The position numbers and the translations under genes are program-made. A stretch of 20,855 nt of DNA from Caldifarciminota bacterium UBA3073 (GTDB lineage Bacteria; Hydrothermota; UBA3073), in the NCBI GenBank assembly GCA_002366725.1, contig DFBT01000117.1:1-20855 (forward strand), in the 5' to 3' direction. The notes beneath the pieces were generated by a model, which did no database searches, had not been told where the DNA came from, and was given only the letters and a program-made list of their open reading frames with translations. This document shows positions 8,131 to 16,036 of the stretch, one piece after another (within the stretch, counting starts at the first letter, position 1; every line of letters begins with the position of its first letter).

Positions 8131-9246
8131 ATGGTGTTTTTTTTCGTTTTGTTTTTTATTCCATCGGTTTTGCTCCAATCCATTACTAATTTGACTGCCT
8201 TTGATACACCGAATGATGCCGGTGGTAGTATTACCATCACCTGGAATGTCGCAACCGAACTCCAGACGGGTGGGATTGTCAGGTACGAAATCTTCAGGAG
8301 CAAGAGTGCGTCCGGAGGATATGAAAACATAGGAATCGCCTTATCCAACAAGACGAAATATGTAGATACATCTGCACGGGACGGAATGGATTATTACTAT
8401 TATGTTGTTGCTGTGAGCAAAGAAGGCGAGACGGGAAAGTCCGGGATATTTGGTCCCGTGTCTTCAACTCTCCAGTGGTTTAATACAAAGAGATGGAATG
8501 TTCTGGTGATCCTCGTATTTCTGATCTTCGCCTTCTTCTTTTACATTAACCTCGCAAGGAAAGGAATAAAAACATTTATTCGCAAGATACCCGGGCTGGA
8601 GGCATTGGATGATGCAGTTGGCAGGTCTACGGAGATGGGCAAGCCCATTCTTTATATTCCCGGTCTGTGGGGACTTACAAATGTGACCGTACTTGCGAGC
8701 CTGAGCATCTTGAGAAGGGTGGCGAAGAAGACCGCCGAATATGGAGCTCGTATTATGATTCCAAATGCCAATCCCCTGGTGATGACGGCGACCCAGGAAG
8801 TGGTTAAGGAGGCATATCTTGAGGCTGGCAGACCCGACCTGTACAATGAAAAAGATATATTTTTCCTGACGGGAGACCAATTTGGCTATGCCGCCGGTTG
8901 TGATGGCATCATCGTAAGAGAAAAACCCGGTGCCATTTTTCTATTGGGTGTATTTGCGGCAGAATCACTGATTTTGGCTGAAACGGGAAATTCCATAGGC
9001 GCCATTCAGATTTCCGGAACAACATCAACTCTTCAACTTCCCTTTTTCGTCGCTTCCTGTGACTACACGCTAATTGGAGAGGAGATGCTCGCGGCAGCTT
9101 CTTATCTATCGGGAGAACCCGTGATGCTCGGGAGCTTGAAGGGAGAGGACCTTGCAAAGATAGTTATGATTCTATTAATTATTGTGGGTGCGCTTTTGAC
9201 AACCTTTGGCGTCGTAGATATTACGGGCTTATTTTCAACGGGATGA
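8131..9246 (+). CDS. signal peptide - fibronectin III - membrane protein with C-terminal alpha/beta domain (DUF6754-like)
   Basis: 371 residues. Order: signal sequence (1-16); fibronectin type III domain (about 18-112, with ITITWN, YEIFRS and YYYYVVAVS strands); transmembrane helix (122-140); a soluble alpha/beta region (about 145-342); C-terminal transmembrane helix (343-362). The alpha/beta region begins GRSTEMGKPILYIPG and ends VMLGSLKGEDLAK. From memory it resembles proteins labelled DUF6754; function unknown. By topology the Fn3 domain is outside, and the alpha/beta domain is probably inside. GGGGGG before the start is a good ribosome site. It is the first of four membrane genes, and its stop overlaps the next start (ATGA). 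Confidence 0.75.
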   Translation: MVFFFVLFFIPSVLLQSITNLTAFDTPNDAGGSITITWNVATELQTGGIVRYEIFRSKSASGGYENIGIALSNKTKYVDTSARDGMDYYYYVVAVSKEGETGKSGIFGPVSSTLQWFNTKRWNVLVILVFLIFAFFFYINLARKGIKTFIRKIPGLEALDDAVGRSTEMGKPILYIPGLWGLTNVTVLASLSILRRVAKKTAEYGARIMIPNANPLVMTATQEVVKEAYLEAGRPDLYNEKDIFFLTGDQFGYAAGCDGIIVREKPGAIFLLGVFAAESLILAETGNSIGAIQISGTTSTLQLPFFVASCDYTLIGEEMLAAASYLSGEPVMLGSLKGEDLAKIVMILLIIVGALLTTFGVVDITGLFSTG

Positions 9247-9881
9247 TTATGTTTGAAAGATTTCCATTATTGGTCACATTTTTCACTTCTTTGCTTATAA
9301 TACTGGGCTTCTTTATTCCCCGTGCGCCCTTCGGCGATATACAGCAAACATTGCTGGTCTGGGTTCTCATTATATCGGGTTTTGCCGCTCTTTTGGGTGT
9401 GGATAGCCTGCTTCGTTTGCACATAAAGAGGGTCACCTCGAGAGGGGAGGGGTGGGCTTACAGTCTGGTTTTAATCCTTACCTTTGTCTTTATATTCGGT
9501 CTCGGAGTTTTTTCTGGAATTAAATATGGAACGGCATTTAGTCTGGCATCCCCATTTATGTATGCATATACTTACGGCATAATCCCACTCCAGGCAACGA
9601 TGTTTTCCCTCCTGGCGTTTTTTATCACATCGGCTGCGTACAGGGCATTCAAGGCGAGAAGTATCGATGCTACCTTCCTCCTGGTTGCCGCTGCATTGGT
9701 GATAATAGGGAGGGTCCCAATTGGAGGTATGGTCTGGGCAAAGTTACCCGTTATTGCCGACTGGATTTTGGATTGGCCGAGTATGGCTGCCAGAAGGGGT
9801 GTTTTACTTGGAATCACCCTGGGAGCCATCGGAACATCGCTTCGAATTATGGTTGGCATTGAGCGGTCTTATTTGAGATGA
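9243..9881 (+). CDS. polytopic membrane protein, second gene of the four-gene module
   Basis: 212 residues, almost all hydrophobic, with about six membrane spans (near 8-25, 34-52, 70-92, 98-125, 138-155 and 185-206). It starts within the stop codon of the Fn3 gene (four-base overlap), with a second possible ATG two codons later. Short loops carry Arg/Lys. The C-terminus LRIMVGIERSYLR resembles the end of the fourth gene (MARVSLLIGR). No transporter, enzyme or catalytic motif is recognised. The tight coupling suggests it forms a complex with its neighbours. Not recognised as a named family. Confidence 0.7.
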   Translation: MIMFERFPLLVTFFTSLLIILGFFIPRAPFGDIQQTLLVWVLIISGFAALLGVDSLLRLHIKRVTSRGEGWAYSLVLILTFVFIFGLGVFSGIKYGTAFSLASPFMYAYTYGIIPLQATMFSLLAFFITSAAYRAFKARSIDATFLLVAAALVIIGRVPIGGMVWAKLPVIADWILDWPSMAARRGVLLGITLGAIGTSLRIMVGIERSYLR

Positions 9882-9913
9882 AGAGGTTACCGAAAGAAAC
9901 CACAGTCATACGA

Positions 9914-9947
9914 CCCGTCCCTACGGATCCGTATGGATATGGGAGGG
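9914..9947. repeat. variant copy of the 40-bp palindromic element
   Basis: CCC-GTCC-CTACGGATCC-GTATGGATAT-GGGAGGG. It shares the GTCC/CTACGGATCCG/ATGGA core with the four exact copies around the transposase, but the outer arms are C-run/G-run rather than CCTGCC/GGCAGG. A near match lies at 12510-12542. Confidence 0.6.
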
Positions 9948-9968
9948 CACAGAGATAATGAAAAGAGA

Positions 9969-9999
9969 TTCACAGCATAAAATTTTTTATTGTTATAAT
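9969..9999 (+). promoter_or_regulatory. possible promoter inside the membrane module
   Basis: A perfect TATAAT (9994-9999) in AT-rich sequence, with TTCACA (9969-9974) 19 bases upstream as a poor -35. It could restart transcription for the last two membrane genes and murQ. Confidence 0.25.
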
Positions 10000-10014
10000 T
10001 CTCAACAAGTTATA

Positions 10015-10054
10015 CCTCTGTGTTCTCTATCAAAACTCGGTGTTCTCTGTGGTT
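10015..10054 (+). repeat. 10-bp-phased TCTGTG-type array
   Basis: Four consecutive 10-base units: CCTCTGTGTT, CTCTATCAAA, ACTCGGTGTT, CTCTGTGGTT. The same motif recurs at 12710-12739. The array lies 26 bases before ATG 10080 and overlaps the spurious upstream extension of that frame. Confidence 0.5.
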
Positions 10055-10079
10055 AAAAGGCTTTTTCAGATCTCTCATT

Positions 10080-10886
10080 ATGAATATCAATAGACGCATA
10101 ATATATCTACTGGTTGCCGTAGTTGTAACCGTACCGCTAATTATAAAAATAGCAATGCCCGTGAGGGTGAGCCCACCCGTTCAACTTGCGTATGATAAGC
10201 TCGACGAATTGAAGCCCGGTTCTGTTGTATTACTTTCTACCGACTATGAAGCCGGCACCATGCCGGAGTTGTATCCAATGACAATTGCAATTTTGAAACA
10301 CCTCTTTTCAAGGGATATAAAGGTACTCTTGATGAGCATGTATGCGCTTGGCGTTCCCATAGGGACTATGGCTCTGGACGAAGTGGCGGCGGAGTACGAT
10401 AAAAAATACGGTGAGGACTACGCCATCCTGGGCTTTAAACCCGGACTAAATGTCGTAATCGTTGCTATGGGAAGCGAGATAAGGGATGCCTTTCCGACCG
10501 ATTATGCGGGAACACCGTTGGAGGACTTACCCGTGATGAAGGGTGTCGATAATTACGATGACATTCCCATTTTGATAGACCTTTGCTCCGGTAGCACATT
10601 GGACAGTTGGGTTATGTTTGCACAGGCACGTTTCGGGCAGAGAATAATTGCGGGGTGTACGGCAGTGATGGCTACCAGTTTCTATCCCTATCTTAATGCC
10701 GGGCAGATCGAGGGTCTCATCGGCGGGTTGAAAGGTGCCGCCGAATACGAGAAACTGATAGAAAGCCCGGCCGTTGCCACATCTGGAATGCCCGCTCAAT
10801 CCTTTATGCATATACTGATTCTCGTGCTTATAATAATTGGAAACATCTCTTTTTTCATTGAACGGCGAAGAAAGAGAAGGAGTTAA
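10080..10886 (+). CDS. bitopic membrane protein with extracytoplasmic or cytoplasmic alpha/beta domain, third gene of the module
   Basis: 268 residues from ATG 10080: transmembrane helix (about 7-24), a soluble region (30-240), a second helix (243-261) and a basic tail ERRRKRRS. The soluble part alternates hydrophobic strands and helices (GSVVLLSTDYEAGTM, IKVLLMSMYALG, LNVVIVAMGSEIRDAFP, DIPILIDLCSGS) like a Rossmann-type fold. It ends with YLNAGQIEGLIGGLKGAAEYE before the last helix, which parallels the end of the Fn3 protein. No catalytic motif is named with confidence. An in-frame GTG at 10020 would add 20 residues encoded by the repeat array, so the later ATG is preferred, though neither has a clear ribosome site. 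Function unknown. Confidence 0.68.
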   Translation: MNINRRIIYLLVAVVVTVPLIIKIAMPVRVSPPVQLAYDKLDELKPGSVVLLSTDYEAGTMPELYPMTIAILKHLFSRDIKVLLMSMYALGVPIGTMALDEVAAEYDKKYGEDYAILGFKPGLNVVIVAMGSEIRDAFPTDYAGTPLEDLPVMKGVDNYDDIPILIDLCSGSTLDSWVMFAQARFGQRIIAGCTAVMATSFYPYLNAGQIEGLIGGLKGAAEYEKLIESPAVATSGMPAQSFMHILILVLIIIGNISFFIERRRKRRS

Positions 10887-10897
10887 GCGGAGACTTT

Positions 10898-11506
10898 ATG
10901 GCGAATTTAATCGGCACCTGGATAGCGGCATTTTTGACTCTCTGTATATTTTCATTTCTGTATAAGGATAATCCTTTCTACAGATTTGCCGAGCATGTCT
11001 TTGTTGGAGCTTCTGTTGCGTACCTTTTAATACAGACCTGGTATTTCACCATTCAGCCGAAGCTTGTTCAGCCACTTGTGAGGGAAGGATTTGCCCAGAA
11101 TTATCTGCTGTTAGTTCCGACAATTCTGGGTATTATGATACTGACGAGATGGTTTCCAAATTTGAGACAGATAAGCTGGATACCAATTTCTTTCACCGTG
11201 GGTGTTGGTGTGGGATTGGCGGTAACGGGAAGCATACAGGGTATCCTTATCCCGCAATTGAAGGCAACCATCGTTCCCATAAACTCGTGGAACAATGCCA
11301 TTATGATAATCGGTGCCGTTACGACGATATCTTATTTCTACTTCTCCAGAGAACACAAGGGTCTGCTTGGTGGCAGTACGAGGGTGGGAAGGATATTTAT
11401 TATGATATTTTTTGGAGCCACCTTTGGATACACCATAATGGCTCGTGTATCCTTGCTTATCGGGAGAATACATTTCCTCTTGCATAGTTGGCTGCATTTT
11501 ATATGA
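10898..11506 (+). CDS. polytopic membrane protein, fourth gene of the module
   Basis: 202 residues with about six to seven predicted membrane spans (near 5-21, 33-52, 68-84, 92-112, 132-150, 165-182 and 184-200). The start is supported by CGGAG (10888-10892) five bases upstream, and only 11 bases separate it from the previous stop. Its C-terminal MARVSLLIGR recalls the end of the second gene of the module. No known transporter signature is recognised. Contiguity indicates a shared membrane complex; its substrate or signal cannot be read from sequence. Confidence 0.7.
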   Translation: MANLIGTWIAAFLTLCIFSFLYKDNPFYRFAEHVFVGASVAYLLIQTWYFTIQPKLVQPLVREGFAQNYLLLVPTILGIMILTRWFPNLRQISWIPISFTVGVGVGLAVTGSIQGILIPQLKATIVPINSWNNAIMIIGAVTTISYFYFSREHKGLLGGSTRVGRIFIMIFFGATFGYTIMARVSLLIGRIHFLLHSWLHFI

Positions 11507-11547
11507 TAAAGACCACAGACAACAGACCACATTTTTTGGTGTAATTT

Positions 11548-12456
11548 ATGAATCAACTCTTCGACGAACTCAAGGATATAATAACGGAACAGAGAAATCC
11601 CGACACAATGGATATAGACTCAAAATCCACGGAAGATATCCTGATTGTCATCAATAGTGAGGATAGAAAGGTGGCATCCACGGTAGCGGGAGAGATCCCC
11701 TACATTGCCAGGGGAGTAGAGCTGATAGTGGAGTCTCTTGAAAGGGGCGGGAGATTGATATATATAGGTGCGGGTACATCGGGAAGATTGGGAGTGCTGG
11801 ATGCTGCAGAGTGCCCGCCAACTTTTGGGACCCCACCAGAACGAATCCAGGGTATCATTGCCGGGGGATACGGTGCGCTCGTCAGGGCTGTAGAGGGTGC
11901 AGAGGATAATAAAAAGGAAGGTGCAAATGCCGTAAGAGAAAGGGATGTAGGCGACCGCGATACAGTTGTCGGTATCAGTGCGTGCAAACGAACACCTTAT
12001 GTTGTGGGGGCGATCGAGGAGGCGAGGAGGAGGGGGGCGAAGACTATTTATGTGACGGCAACTCCGAGGGATGGGTTAAATGTTCCCTGCGATGTCGCCA
12101 TATGCCCCGTTACGGGACCCGAGATAATTATGGGCTCCACGAGGATGAAGGCAGCTACGGCAACAAAACTTGTCCTTAATATGTTGACGACTGCATCGAT
12201 GATAAGAATCGGGAAGATATACGAAAATATGATGGTGGACCTGCAGCCCACATCTAAAAAGTTGATTGAAAGGGCGAAGAAGACGATTATGATTGTAACG
12301 GGAGTTGATTATGACACTGCCTCAAAGTTTCTAAAGAGGGCAAAATACAATACCAAGACAGCCATAGTGATGATGCTTGCGAATGTGGATTACGAAACGG
12401 CAAAGGAGAGGTTGGAAAAATGCGATGGATTTGTAAGAAAGGCTATTTCACAATAA
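11548..12456 (+). CDS. murQ: N-acetylmuramic acid 6-phosphate etherase
   Basis: SIS-domain lyase that cleaves the D-lactyl ether of MurNAc-6-phosphate to give GlcNAc-6-phosphate and D-lactate in the cytosol. 302 residues is the standard MurQ length. Motifs: QRNPDTMDID at the N-terminus, sugar-phosphate loop IGAGTSGRLGVLDAAECPPTFG (73-94) with Glu88, AVEGAEDN with Glu119, and GPEIIMGSTRMKAATATK (190-207). The C-terminal helical region (TGVDYDTASKFLKRA, NVDYETAKERLEKCDGFVRKAI) also fits. GGTG lies about seven bases before the ATG. There is a 41-base gap from the membrane module. A MurNAc kinase or phosphotransferase importer is not in view. Confidence 0.95.
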   Translation: MNQLFDELKDIITEQRNPDTMDIDSKSTEDILIVINSEDRKVASTVAGEIPYIARGVELIVESLERGGRLIYIGAGTSGRLGVLDAAECPPTFGTPPERIQGIIAGGYGALVRAVEGAEDNKKEGANAVRERDVGDRDTVVGISACKRTPYVVGAIEEARRRGAKTIYVTATPRDGLNVPCDVAICPVTGPEIIMGSTRMKAATATKLVLNMLTTASMIRIGKIYENMMVDLQPTSKKLIERAKKTIMIVTGVDYDTASKFLKRAKYNTKTAIVMMLANVDYETAKERLEKCDGFVRKAISQ

Positions 12457-12509
12457 TTATCCGGGATCGTGTGTTAAGAAACCATCTCAAGATCCGTTCC
12501 ATCTCAAGA

Positions 12510-12542
12510 CCCGTCCACAGGATCCGTATGGATATGGGCGGG
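12510..12542. repeat. variant copy of the 40-bp palindromic element
   Basis: CCC-GTCC-ACAGGATCC-GTATGGATAT-GGGCGGG. It is nearly identical to 9914-9947, with the outer arms pairing at six of seven positions (CCCGTCC against GGGCGGG). Confidence 0.6.
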
Positions 12543-12566
12543 ATCTCATATCCATACGGATTCTGT
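12517..12566 (+). repeat. long hairpin downstream of murQ
   Basis: A 20-base left arm (12517-12536, beginning ACAGGATCC) pairs with 12547-12566 (ending GGATTCTGT) around a 10-base loop. Nineteen pairs are Watson-Crick and one is G-U. No T-run follows, so it is not a classical intrinsic terminator, but it could stabilise the murQ 3' end or stop exonucleases. Confidence 0.65.
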
Positions 12567-12709
12567 GAACGAGCCGTAGGGCCGTATGGAATGGACAAGA
12601 GGTCTAAAATAAGGAACTTATGCACAGCATCCATATGGACAAAAATTAGATTCGAAACCTGTTTTTCACCCAAAAGATGAAAGCCCATATTCTTAAAGAT
12701 TCTTATATG

Positions 12710-12739
12710 ATCTGTGAACATCTGTGTTCATCTGTGGTT
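12710..12739 (+). repeat. 10-bp-phased ATCTGTG array
   Basis: Three consecutive 10-base units: ATCTGTGAAC, ATCTGTGTTC, ATCTGTGGTT. It overlaps the candidate start codons of the lipoprotein gene. Motifs of this kind are common intergenic repeats in many bacterial genomes. Confidence 0.6.
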
Positions 12740-14530
12740 AAGATATATTTTGGGATTATTATTCTTATGATATCGGGCTGCTTGCCAAAGAGAGTTACTG
12801 GACCCACTCCCAAGCCAACAGAGGGAAGGGGATTATGGGTCGTAGCCTATCAGATAGCCTCTTCAGAAAACATCGAAAAGATTGTCGAAACCGCGAAAGA
12901 ACATAACTTCAATACACTTTTTGTTCAAATCGTGGTTGGTGGTTGTGCGTACTATAACTCTGAAATCCTTCCGCGTTCCGAAAACCTGAGCGATTCATTA
13001 TTTGACCCACTTAAAAAGATTATCGAAGAAGGTCACAAAAGGGGGTTGGAGATTCACGCGTGGATCAATACTTATCTCGTTTGGTCGAAAAGGGCTTTGC
13101 CGGTGGCAGACGAGCATATTCTATATAAACACCCCGAATGGTTCTTAATTGATGATAACGGCAAATCTATGGCGGAATATACGAAAGAGGATATGATATG
13201 GCACGGTACGGAGGGTGTGTATCTTGACCCCGGAGAAGAGGGGGTGAGGGAGTGGATATATGATATATTTATGGAGGTGGCGAGAAACTACAATGTGGAT
13301 GGTGTACACTTCGATTTTGTGCGGTATCCAGTTGGGTTGTTTTTCTCAAAAGAAAGTGATGAAGCCGTTGACCCATTGATGATTTCTCGAAGTGCGCATT
13401 ACTATAGCGCTCCTTCACTCGTGAGGAGGGATGGCAATATTCTCGATAGATGGAATAGGTACCATTTTATTATGTGGAATGCAAAAAGGGCAGAAAATAT
13501 AACGACCTTGGTAGAGATGGTGGCAAATGGAATTAAAAAGGAAAAGCCGGAGTTGATTGTTTCGGCGGCGGTGTTTCCGAATCCGGGAACCGCATTTAAA
13601 TGGTGTGGTCAAAGATGGAAAGCGTGGCCGTTGGATATCACAATTCCAATGGCGTATGGGGGAAGCCTGGGGTATGTGGGGAAGTTAATGGCGAGTTATC
13701 TCACAACAAACAGGTGTCTGTATGCGGGTCTCGGCGCTTATATAAAGAAACCCGAAGAGATAATAAGAGAGATAAGGTTGGGAAGGGGATTGGGCATTGA
13801 TGGCTTTGTATTATTTACGGGCAAGCCCTGTTTTAAGGAAAAGAGATTTTTGACGGATGTCAGTTCAAAGGTGTTGCCCACTTCTGCCTTTATTCCCGGT
13901 GTTCCCAAAGATATAGAGAGATCGGAAAAAGGCGAGGGAGAGAGTGATTGGATAAAAAACATAGAGGATTCGTTTACCTCGACATCAGACTTTTTCAAGT
14001 GCCTGCGGGAAAGCGGCAAGACCTACAGTGACTTCCTGAAGGAGCAAGCAGACGAGTTAAGTCTGATGGAGAGGATAGATGAGGAAATTTACCGGGGAAC
14101 CGAGATCGACGGCGGCGAGTTAGTCCTCTCACCAAAATTGATCAGATACAGCAGTATCTATATACGCATACCATCTTCATTTTGGGGTAAAGTCATGGCT
14201 CTCTCCAAGATAACACTGGTGAGGAGCGCCTTAAAATTGCATGGTTTCTCAACCGTTGCGAGGAGATACTCTGAGAACTCGAAGAAGATACTGGGTGGTG
14301 ATTGTGGATTCACTACGCTGGATAAAAATGATCAATTGACGAGAACATTGGGCGGTATGAAAGAAAACGAGACAAAGGAAATCAGAACATCACTCGGACT
14401 TGTTATACTGAAGGTTGATAAAATCATACCACCACATTTGATTGAATACGGCAAATTGGATATAAATTCGAAGAGGGTAGTGTTTCAGAGAAAATTACGG
14501 GGGAGGTTGGAAGAATGGATTCACCAATGA
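12734..14530 (+). CDS. GHL10-type glycoside-hydrolase-like lipoprotein with degenerate parvulin-like C-terminus
   Basis: Residue numbers run from the in-frame ATG at 12677. A lipobox LMISGC (Cys35) predicts a lipid-anchored, exported protein. Residues about 50-395 form a GHL10/DUF187-type TIM barrel: RGLWVVAYQ, IHAWINTY (126-133), and DGVHFDFVRYP (208-218) with the probable catalytic Asp213. Residues about 425-590 look like a SurA/parvulin region (FSTVARRYSENSKKILGGDCGF, then KENETKEIRTSLGLVILKV), but the two His residues of active parvulins are absent. The barrel family acts on glycans, possibly peptidoglycan. The start is uncertain: GTG 12734 gives a compact signal peptide (MVKIYFGIIILMISG-C), while upstream ATGs at 12677 and 12707 add residues encoded by repeat DNA. 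It overlaps the next gene by 16 bases. Confidence 0.75.
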   Translation: MVKIYFGIIILMISGCLPKRVTGPTPKPTEGRGLWVVAYQIASSENIEKIVETAKEHNFNTLFVQIVVGGCAYYNSEILPRSENLSDSLFDPLKKIIEEGHKRGLEIHAWINTYLVWSKRALPVADEHILYKHPEWFLIDDNGKSMAEYTKEDMIWHGTEGVYLDPGEEGVREWIYDIFMEVARNYNVDGVHFDFVRYPVGLFFSKESDEAVDPLMISRSAHYYSAPSLVRRDGNILDRWNRYHFIMWNAKRAENITTLVEMVANGIKKEKPELIVSAAVFPNPGTAFKWCGQRWKAWPLDITIPMAYGGSLGYVGKLMASYLTTNRCLYAGLGAYIKKPEEIIREIRLGRGLGIDGFVLFTGKPCFKEKRFLTDVSSKVLPTSAFIPGVPKDIERSEKGEGESDWIKNIEDSFTSTSDFFKCLRESGKTYSDFLKEQADELSLMERIDEEIYRGTEIDGGELVLSPKLIRYSSIYIRIPSSFWGKVMALSKITLVRSALKLHGFSTVARRYSENSKKILGGDCGFTTLDKNDQLTRTLGGMKENETKEIRTSLGLVILKVDKIIPPHLIEYGKLDINSKRVVFQRKLRGRLEEWIHQ

Positions 14531-15999
14531 TACGGGTTGGAATTATACAAAATGCCCGGAAGATCAAGATATCTCTTCGGGGCGACTCTTATATATCTGT
14601 CGGAACCGTGGAGATGCATTTGGAGGACAAAAGAGAATTGGAGATTGCTGTTCTGCGGTCAAAGACGCCAGAGCCCATTTACAGGGTGGTTACCGGGGAG
14701 CTCGAAGATGTCACCGGTCTGAATGACATGAAAAAATATAAGATAATACGGGTGGGTAAAAAGGTGAAATTTTCTGGTAAGGTGGTGAGTGATAACAGGA
14801 AATATTGGGTATGTGTTGGTGAGTTCGAAAAAATGTATGCGGCGGAAGAGCAATTTGACGAAATAAGCGGAATATCCATAATTGAAGATTTTATCGGTGA
14901 GAGGGGGGGTGTGATAAAGATCACCGATTCAGAGGGCAAAGAAATTACAGAGGGGGAGGTCCTGAGGATAAAATCCTCGAGTCCAATGACCGTATTTGAT
15001 GTTCCCGTGGGAGAGGGATATCACTTTGAACATAGTGAGACCCAGAGCTTCAAGGGATGGTTGGAATTTAGAATAAATAATTACGGTGGACTCGTTGCAA
15101 TAAATGAATTACCCGTTGAGGATTATCTGGCAAGTGTAAATTCATCTGAGTCGAATCCGGATTCGCCGCCGGAGCTTCTGAAGGCACAGACTGTTGTCGC
15201 CCGCGGGACCGTTTTTGCAACCGTAGGAAAACATCACTTCAACGACCCTTTCGACCTCTGTAATAACGACCATTGTCAAAATTATAAGGGGCTCGTTAGA
15301 GAGACACCCCGTGCCAGGCAAGCCTGTTCCCTCACGAGGGGCGAGGTACTCAAATACGGGAGGGAGATATGTGACGCGAGATATGCCGCAATCTGTGGGG
15401 GAATCACAGAGGATTATCAGAATGCGTGGTTCGGTGAGAGAAAGCCATACCTCTCCACAATAATTGATGCAGAAGATACTTCAGAGATACTTGAATTTTA
15501 TCCCGCCACGACGGAAAAGAATGCAAAGGAGTTCATAGACTCAATGCCCGATGCGTGGTGTAATATTGTAAAGTCAAGAGTTCCCGATTACTTGAAAGGT
15601 GTTGAGGGTTTCAGATGGGAGGTAAAATATAGTAGAAACGAGATTGAGAAAATTATTAAAAAGAAAACGGGCAGGGATACAGGCAGATTGTTCGATATTA
15701 TTCCACTTAAAAGGGGTAATTCGGGTCGCATAATCCTCCTCGAAGTCAGGGGGGCAAAAGCTACATTCAGGATTAAGGGGGAACTGTCGATAAGAAAGGC
15801 ATTATCTCGGAGTTGTCTCTTGAGTTCGTGTTTTTATATTGAGAGCGGAGGAGGATCCATTACATTACATGGAGCGGGGTGGGGGCACGGTGTTGGTATG
15901 TGCCAGATTGGGGCATCTTTGATGGCATATAATGGGATGAAATACAACGAAATTCTTAAACATTATTATAAGGGCACCAAGATTAAAAGGATCTATTGA
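14515..15999 (+). CDS. SpoIID/LytB-domain protein (putative lytic transglycosylase)
   Basis: 494 residues. The SpoIID domain spans about 185-490: INELPVEDYLASVNSSE (196-212) with the catalytic-type Glu212, LLKAQTVVARGTVFA, DLCNNDHCQNYKG (247-259), ICGG (293-296), and GWGHGVGMCQIGASLMA (455-471) ending HYYKGTKI. SpoIID proteins cleave glycan strands lacking stem peptides, and LytB-like ones enhance amidases. Residues 1-180 are a family-variable leader. Unusually, no signal peptide or transmembrane helix is seen at the N-terminus. GGAGGTTGGAAGA right before the ATG gives a strong ribosome site inside the end of the lipoprotein gene, so the two are translationally coupled and likely functional partners. 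Confidence 0.85.
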   Translation: MDSPMIRVGIIQNARKIKISLRGDSYISVGTVEMHLEDKRELEIAVLRSKTPEPIYRVVTGELEDVTGLNDMKKYKIIRVGKKVKFSGKVVSDNRKYWVCVGEFEKMYAAEEQFDEISGISIIEDFIGERGGVIKITDSEGKEITEGEVLRIKSSSPMTVFDVPVGEGYHFEHSETQSFKGWLEFRINNYGGLVAINELPVEDYLASVNSSESNPDSPPELLKAQTVVARGTVFATVGKHHFNDPFDLCNNDHCQNYKGLVRETPRARQACSLTRGEVLKYGREICDARYAAICGGITEDYQNAWFGERKPYLSTIIDAEDTSEILEFYPATTEKNAKEFIDSMPDAWCNIVKSRVPDYLKGVEGFRWEVKYSRNEIEKIIKKKTGRDTGRLFDIIPLKRGNSGRIILLEVRGAKATFRIKGELSIRKALSRSCLLSSCFYIESGGGSITLHGAGWGHGVGMCQIGASLMAYNGMKYNEILKHYYKGTKIKRIY

Positions 16000-16036
16000 A
16001 GACATCTTTTAATGAATATTACATCACGGAGGTTTT

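Larger units (their letters stand above)
9882..10079. other. repeat-bearing intergenic gap
   Basis: 198 bases inside the membrane module. It carries a variant of the 40-bp palindromic element (9914-9947), an AT-rich stretch with a TATAAT, and a 10-bp-phased array (10015-10054). AACCACAG (9898-9905) and CTGTGGTT (10047-10054) bracket the gap as an inverted pair, so the whole stretch may be one inserted element. Confidence 0.5.
12457..12733. other. intergenic region made of palindromic repeats
   Basis: 277 bases with no supported gene; short open frames here translate repeat sequence. It holds a variant of the 40-bp element (12510-12542), the 50-base hairpin (12517-12566), a disrupted inverted copy of the core (CCGTAGGG and CCATACGGAT pieces) and the start of a 10-bp-phased array (12710-12739). 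Confidence 0.6.

Noticed and set aside
10020..10079. Upstream extension of the third membrane gene to GTG 10020
   Set aside because: The added residues translate the 10-bp repeat array, and the ATG at 10080 begins a clean basic-hydrophobic N-terminus.
12420..12680. 86-codon open frame overlapping the end of murQ
   Set aside because: It runs through palindromic repeat sequence and lacks any protein-like pattern.
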